Positions 27,701 to 29,127 of a stretch of 29,127 nucleotides of DNA are shown one piece after another. The position numbers and the translations under genes are program-made. The stretch comes from Hypsibius dujardini. Its lineage: Eukaryota > Tardigrada > Eutardigrada > Parachela > Hypsibiidae. Where the stretch lies: the NCBI GenBank assembly GCA_001579985.1, contig LRSR01005284.1:1-29127 (forward strand), given 5' to 3'. How positions within the stretch are numbered: the stretch's first letter is position 1; every line of letters starts with the position of its first letter. Under the pieces are notes generated by a model. The model was given only the letters and a program-made list of their open reading frames with translations. It was not told the DNA's origin and ran no database searches.

Positions 27701-29127
27701 GATTAGGAAAAATCTCAATTGGAACCGGAATATGAACCACGTGACATTACTTTCAGTTTGAGCCTCATACATAAACTGCATGTGCGGTATGCTGCCTTAC
27801 TTGGAAACCAATTCGTTTCGATGAATGGGAATTAATTGTCCATTAAATCGAATTAATTTCAAGTATTACTACTGTACTGTCTCGATCATTTGGTGCTGCG
27901 TTTTAGATCTACCGTATATTATGGCTGCAGTGAAGCGCAGTGTGTGCAGTCATAATATACGGGTGGATTTGAAAAGCAGCACCAAATGATCGAGACAGTA
28001 CAGTACGAGGTAAAGGCCGTTAACCAGGCCGCTTTTAGAAATCGTAACTTAACCAGACCGGCAGGCCAACAGGTGGCGCATAAGTCGTTTTTGCGAAGTC
28101 AGCCCAGGGAGATGGAACCGAAGTGGCGCCTCTACCGGACTACTTGCACATTTCTCCATTGAGATTCTTCTCTTCCTTTTTTTGGACTCAAATTCGAACC
28201 GTGAGGCTTAGGAACGAACTAAAATGGATCAGAGAATTTTTCTAAAAGTTTTCAAGCCATCTGTTATGGCATGGTAGCACTGCAGCGCCGGGAAATCAGC
28301 GTTAAAAAAAACCGGCCTGGTTAAGCTACGATTTCTAAAAGCGGCCTGGTTAACGGCCTTTACCTCGTACTGTATTTGATTAGCCAACAAAATGGCAATT
28401 CCTTGACAAGCCTTACCCACTCCAGCGTCTCTTTCAGCAGCACGACGCACTGATAATATCCTGACGAGCTGAGTATGTCGCCCCATCGCCGCGCGACGTC
28501 GTCGGGCGTTGCCGGGACCAAGGGCGAGAAGAGCCGCATGCAGCTCGTCCCCGTGCCGTTCAAGTAACAACGCATTCGTGGAGTGTCGAACCGCTTGGTC
28601 GCGGCAAAACGTTCAATTGCGAAAAAACGTTCCATTGCGCCTAAACCTTCAATTGGTCGAAGATTATAACGGAGCGGGTATACGAGGGCCGCGGCCTGCT
28701 CAAAATCCGCCCGTGCTGTAAAAGCCGGCGCGAGGAACCACACGCTGTTGGGACTGACCGCGGTGCCTGCATCGACCTTGCAGTCCGCTAAGGGAAGGTC
28801 CGTTAGCGCCGTGTTGTTTGCGGATCCCTCGAGGGCACCGCCGGCGAACATCCTCCGGTATCGGTTGATCACCGCCTCCAGTGAGTTGATCACTCGCAGC
28901 GATACCGTCGGCCTCACACGAAGCTTCACCGTGCTCGGTGGTGGCGATTTCTGACAGACATACGTGATGTTGAGATCAGGGGATAGGAAATAGTCGCATG
29001 GCACCTGGCTCCATCCGACCGAGGACCGCAGAAATTCGTCATTCACATAACTGTACGCCCCGGTGTAGAGTGTGTTCTCCACCAGGCAGTTGTCGGACGT
29101 TCGATTCGGGTCGGAAGGTTTGATCCA
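21716..29127 (-). CDS. Adhesion GPCR (class B2) with C-type-lectin-like and HRM domains, 5'-partial
   Basis: Cell-surface receptor activated by a tethered peptide exposed at the GPS. Exons in window (minus): 29127-28417 (open at the edge), 25440-24891, 24720-23953, 23570-23341, 23259-22973, 22681-22322, 22185-22085, 22017-21716; all GT-AG, phases consistent, 1102 residues to the stop. Order: C-terminal half of a C-type-lectin-like domain ([23 protein letters not shown]); a middle region with several N-glycosylation sites; hormone-receptor motif in the third exon ([34 protein letters not shown]); GAIN domain; GPS with [14 protein letters not shown] and [14 protein letters not shown], cleavage expected between 23128 and 23127; then seven TM helices (TM3 [22 protein letters not shown]5 starts CWLRNP; TM6 [16 protein letters not shown]) and a short Ser/Thr tail. 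Upstream exons are missing. Subfamily not assigned. Confidence 0.94.
22740..22968. repeat. (TGTC/TGTG)n microsatellite in the adhesion GPCR intron between TM1 and TM2
   Basis: Alternating TGTCTGTGTGTCTG tract filling most of a 291-base intron and ending four bases from the donor GTAATA of the GPS/TM1 exon. Confidence 0.9.
25540..25775 (-). mobile_element. hAT-like MITE, copy B, complete
   Basis: 236 bp. It starts CAGTGGCGCGCC and ends GGCGCGCCACTG, flanked by a perfect 8-bp target-site duplication CTTTGGAA (25532-25539 and 25776-25783). CA...TG termini and an 8-bp duplication are typical of hAT. It carries long G and C runs just inside each end. It is inverted relative to copies A and C and lies in the first visible intron of the adhesion GPCR. 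Confidence 0.9.
26222..26900 (+). mobile_element. hAT-like MITE, copy C, enlarged by an internal insert
   Basis: Termini CAGTGGCGCGCC and GGCACGCCACTG, flanked by an 8-bp duplication with one mismatch (AGCTTTGC at 26214-26221, AGCTTTGA at 26901-26908). The outer parts align with copies A and B, but from about 26396 to 26840 there is unrelated sequence containing an 18-bp perfect inverted pair (CGCGTTAGACAGGGACAG at 26551-26568 and its complement at 26660-26677). Confidence 0.85.
26960..27767. mobile_element. Mariner-like non-autonomous element
   Basis: Terminal inverted repeats of about 27 bp with three mismatches. The shared core CAAACTGAAAGTAATGTCAC occurs at 26967-26986 and inverted at 27741-27760; the GAAAGTAATG word is common in mariner termini. 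TA lies outside both ends (26958-26959 and 27768-27769). About 808 bp, with no transposase frame seen; it includes a CAAT run at about 27322-27380. Confidence 0.7.
27870..28005. repeat. Long near-perfect hairpin, about 60-bp arms
   Basis: Left arm TACTGTACTGTCTCGATCAT, then TTGGTGCTGC, up to TATTATG. The right arm is its reverse complement from CATAATATACGG to CAGTACAGTA, with a short loop and an internal mismatched bulge. It could be a fold-back element or, if transcribed, a hairpin RNA. It lies in the adhesion GPCR intron. Confidence 0.8.
28006..28367. mobile_element. TA-flanked MITE with about 55-bp terminal inverted repeats
   Basis: Begins CGAGGTAAAGGCCGTTAACC and ends with the reverse complement; arms pair for about 55 bases with a few mismatches. 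TA lies on both sides (28004-28005 and 28368-28369). It abuts the hairpin at 27870-28005 and ends about 50 bases from the exon ending at 28417. A minus-strand open frame continuing from that exon into this element is read-through past the splice donor. Confidence 0.8.

Noticed and set aside
28229-28570. Minus-strand frame ending [15 protein letters not shown]
   Set aside because: It is an alternative frame of the 28417 exon reading on through the intron into a MITE.

Overview
This is a eukaryotic, invertebrate-animal nuclear genome fragment. It holds split genes with GT-AG introns, metazoan gene families (matrix metalloproteinase, WASH-complex FAM21, rhodopsin-like GPCR, adhesion GPCR), abundant tetranucleotide microsatellites and many small DNA transposons. 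I cannot name the species. A lophotrochozoan such as a flatworm would fit, but that is a guess. All four recognisable genes lie on the minus strand, so each reads from high to low coordinates.

Layout from left to right. (1) 358-1989: the first three coding exons of a secreted matrix metalloproteinase (signal peptide, propeptide, cysteine switch, furin sites); the catalytic part lies beyond the left edge. Its introns hold 17-bp and 19-bp minisatellites. (2) 1990-4116: no gene recognised; a 21-bp minisatellite, a fold-back element and a short tandem duplication. (3) 4117-11479: a complete eight-exon WASHC2/FAM21 gene, 1431 codons by my splice reconstruction, with every intron in phase; nearly every intron carries its own tandem repeat or inverted-repeat element. 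(4) 11480-15845: a second fold-back element, then a TA-flanked transposon with decayed pogo/pipsqueak-type transposase pieces. (5) 15920-17861: a complete three-exon rhodopsin-class receptor of 342 residues that lacks most class A signature residues; its first intron carries a TA-flanked MITE. (6) 17862-21715: mostly featureless, but with a broken copy of an adhesion-GPCR TM6 exon cut by a hAT-like MITE. (7) 21716-29127: an adhesion GPCR, eight exons in the window and 5'-partial, running C-type-lectin-like end, middle region, hormone-receptor motif, GAIN/GPS, seven TM helices. Its 3-kb first visible intron is packed with hAT-like, mariner-like and hairpin elements.

The genes do not form an operon or pathway. 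WASHC2 is an endosomal sorting scaffold, the metalloproteinase is extracellular, and the two receptors belong to different GPCR classes. The points most worth following up are the atypical class A receptor, the relic TM6 exon beside an intact paralogue, the lectin-bearing adhesion receptor, the doubled furin site in the metalloproteinase, and the set of MITEs with clear target-site duplications. No obviously new multi-gene system is visible.
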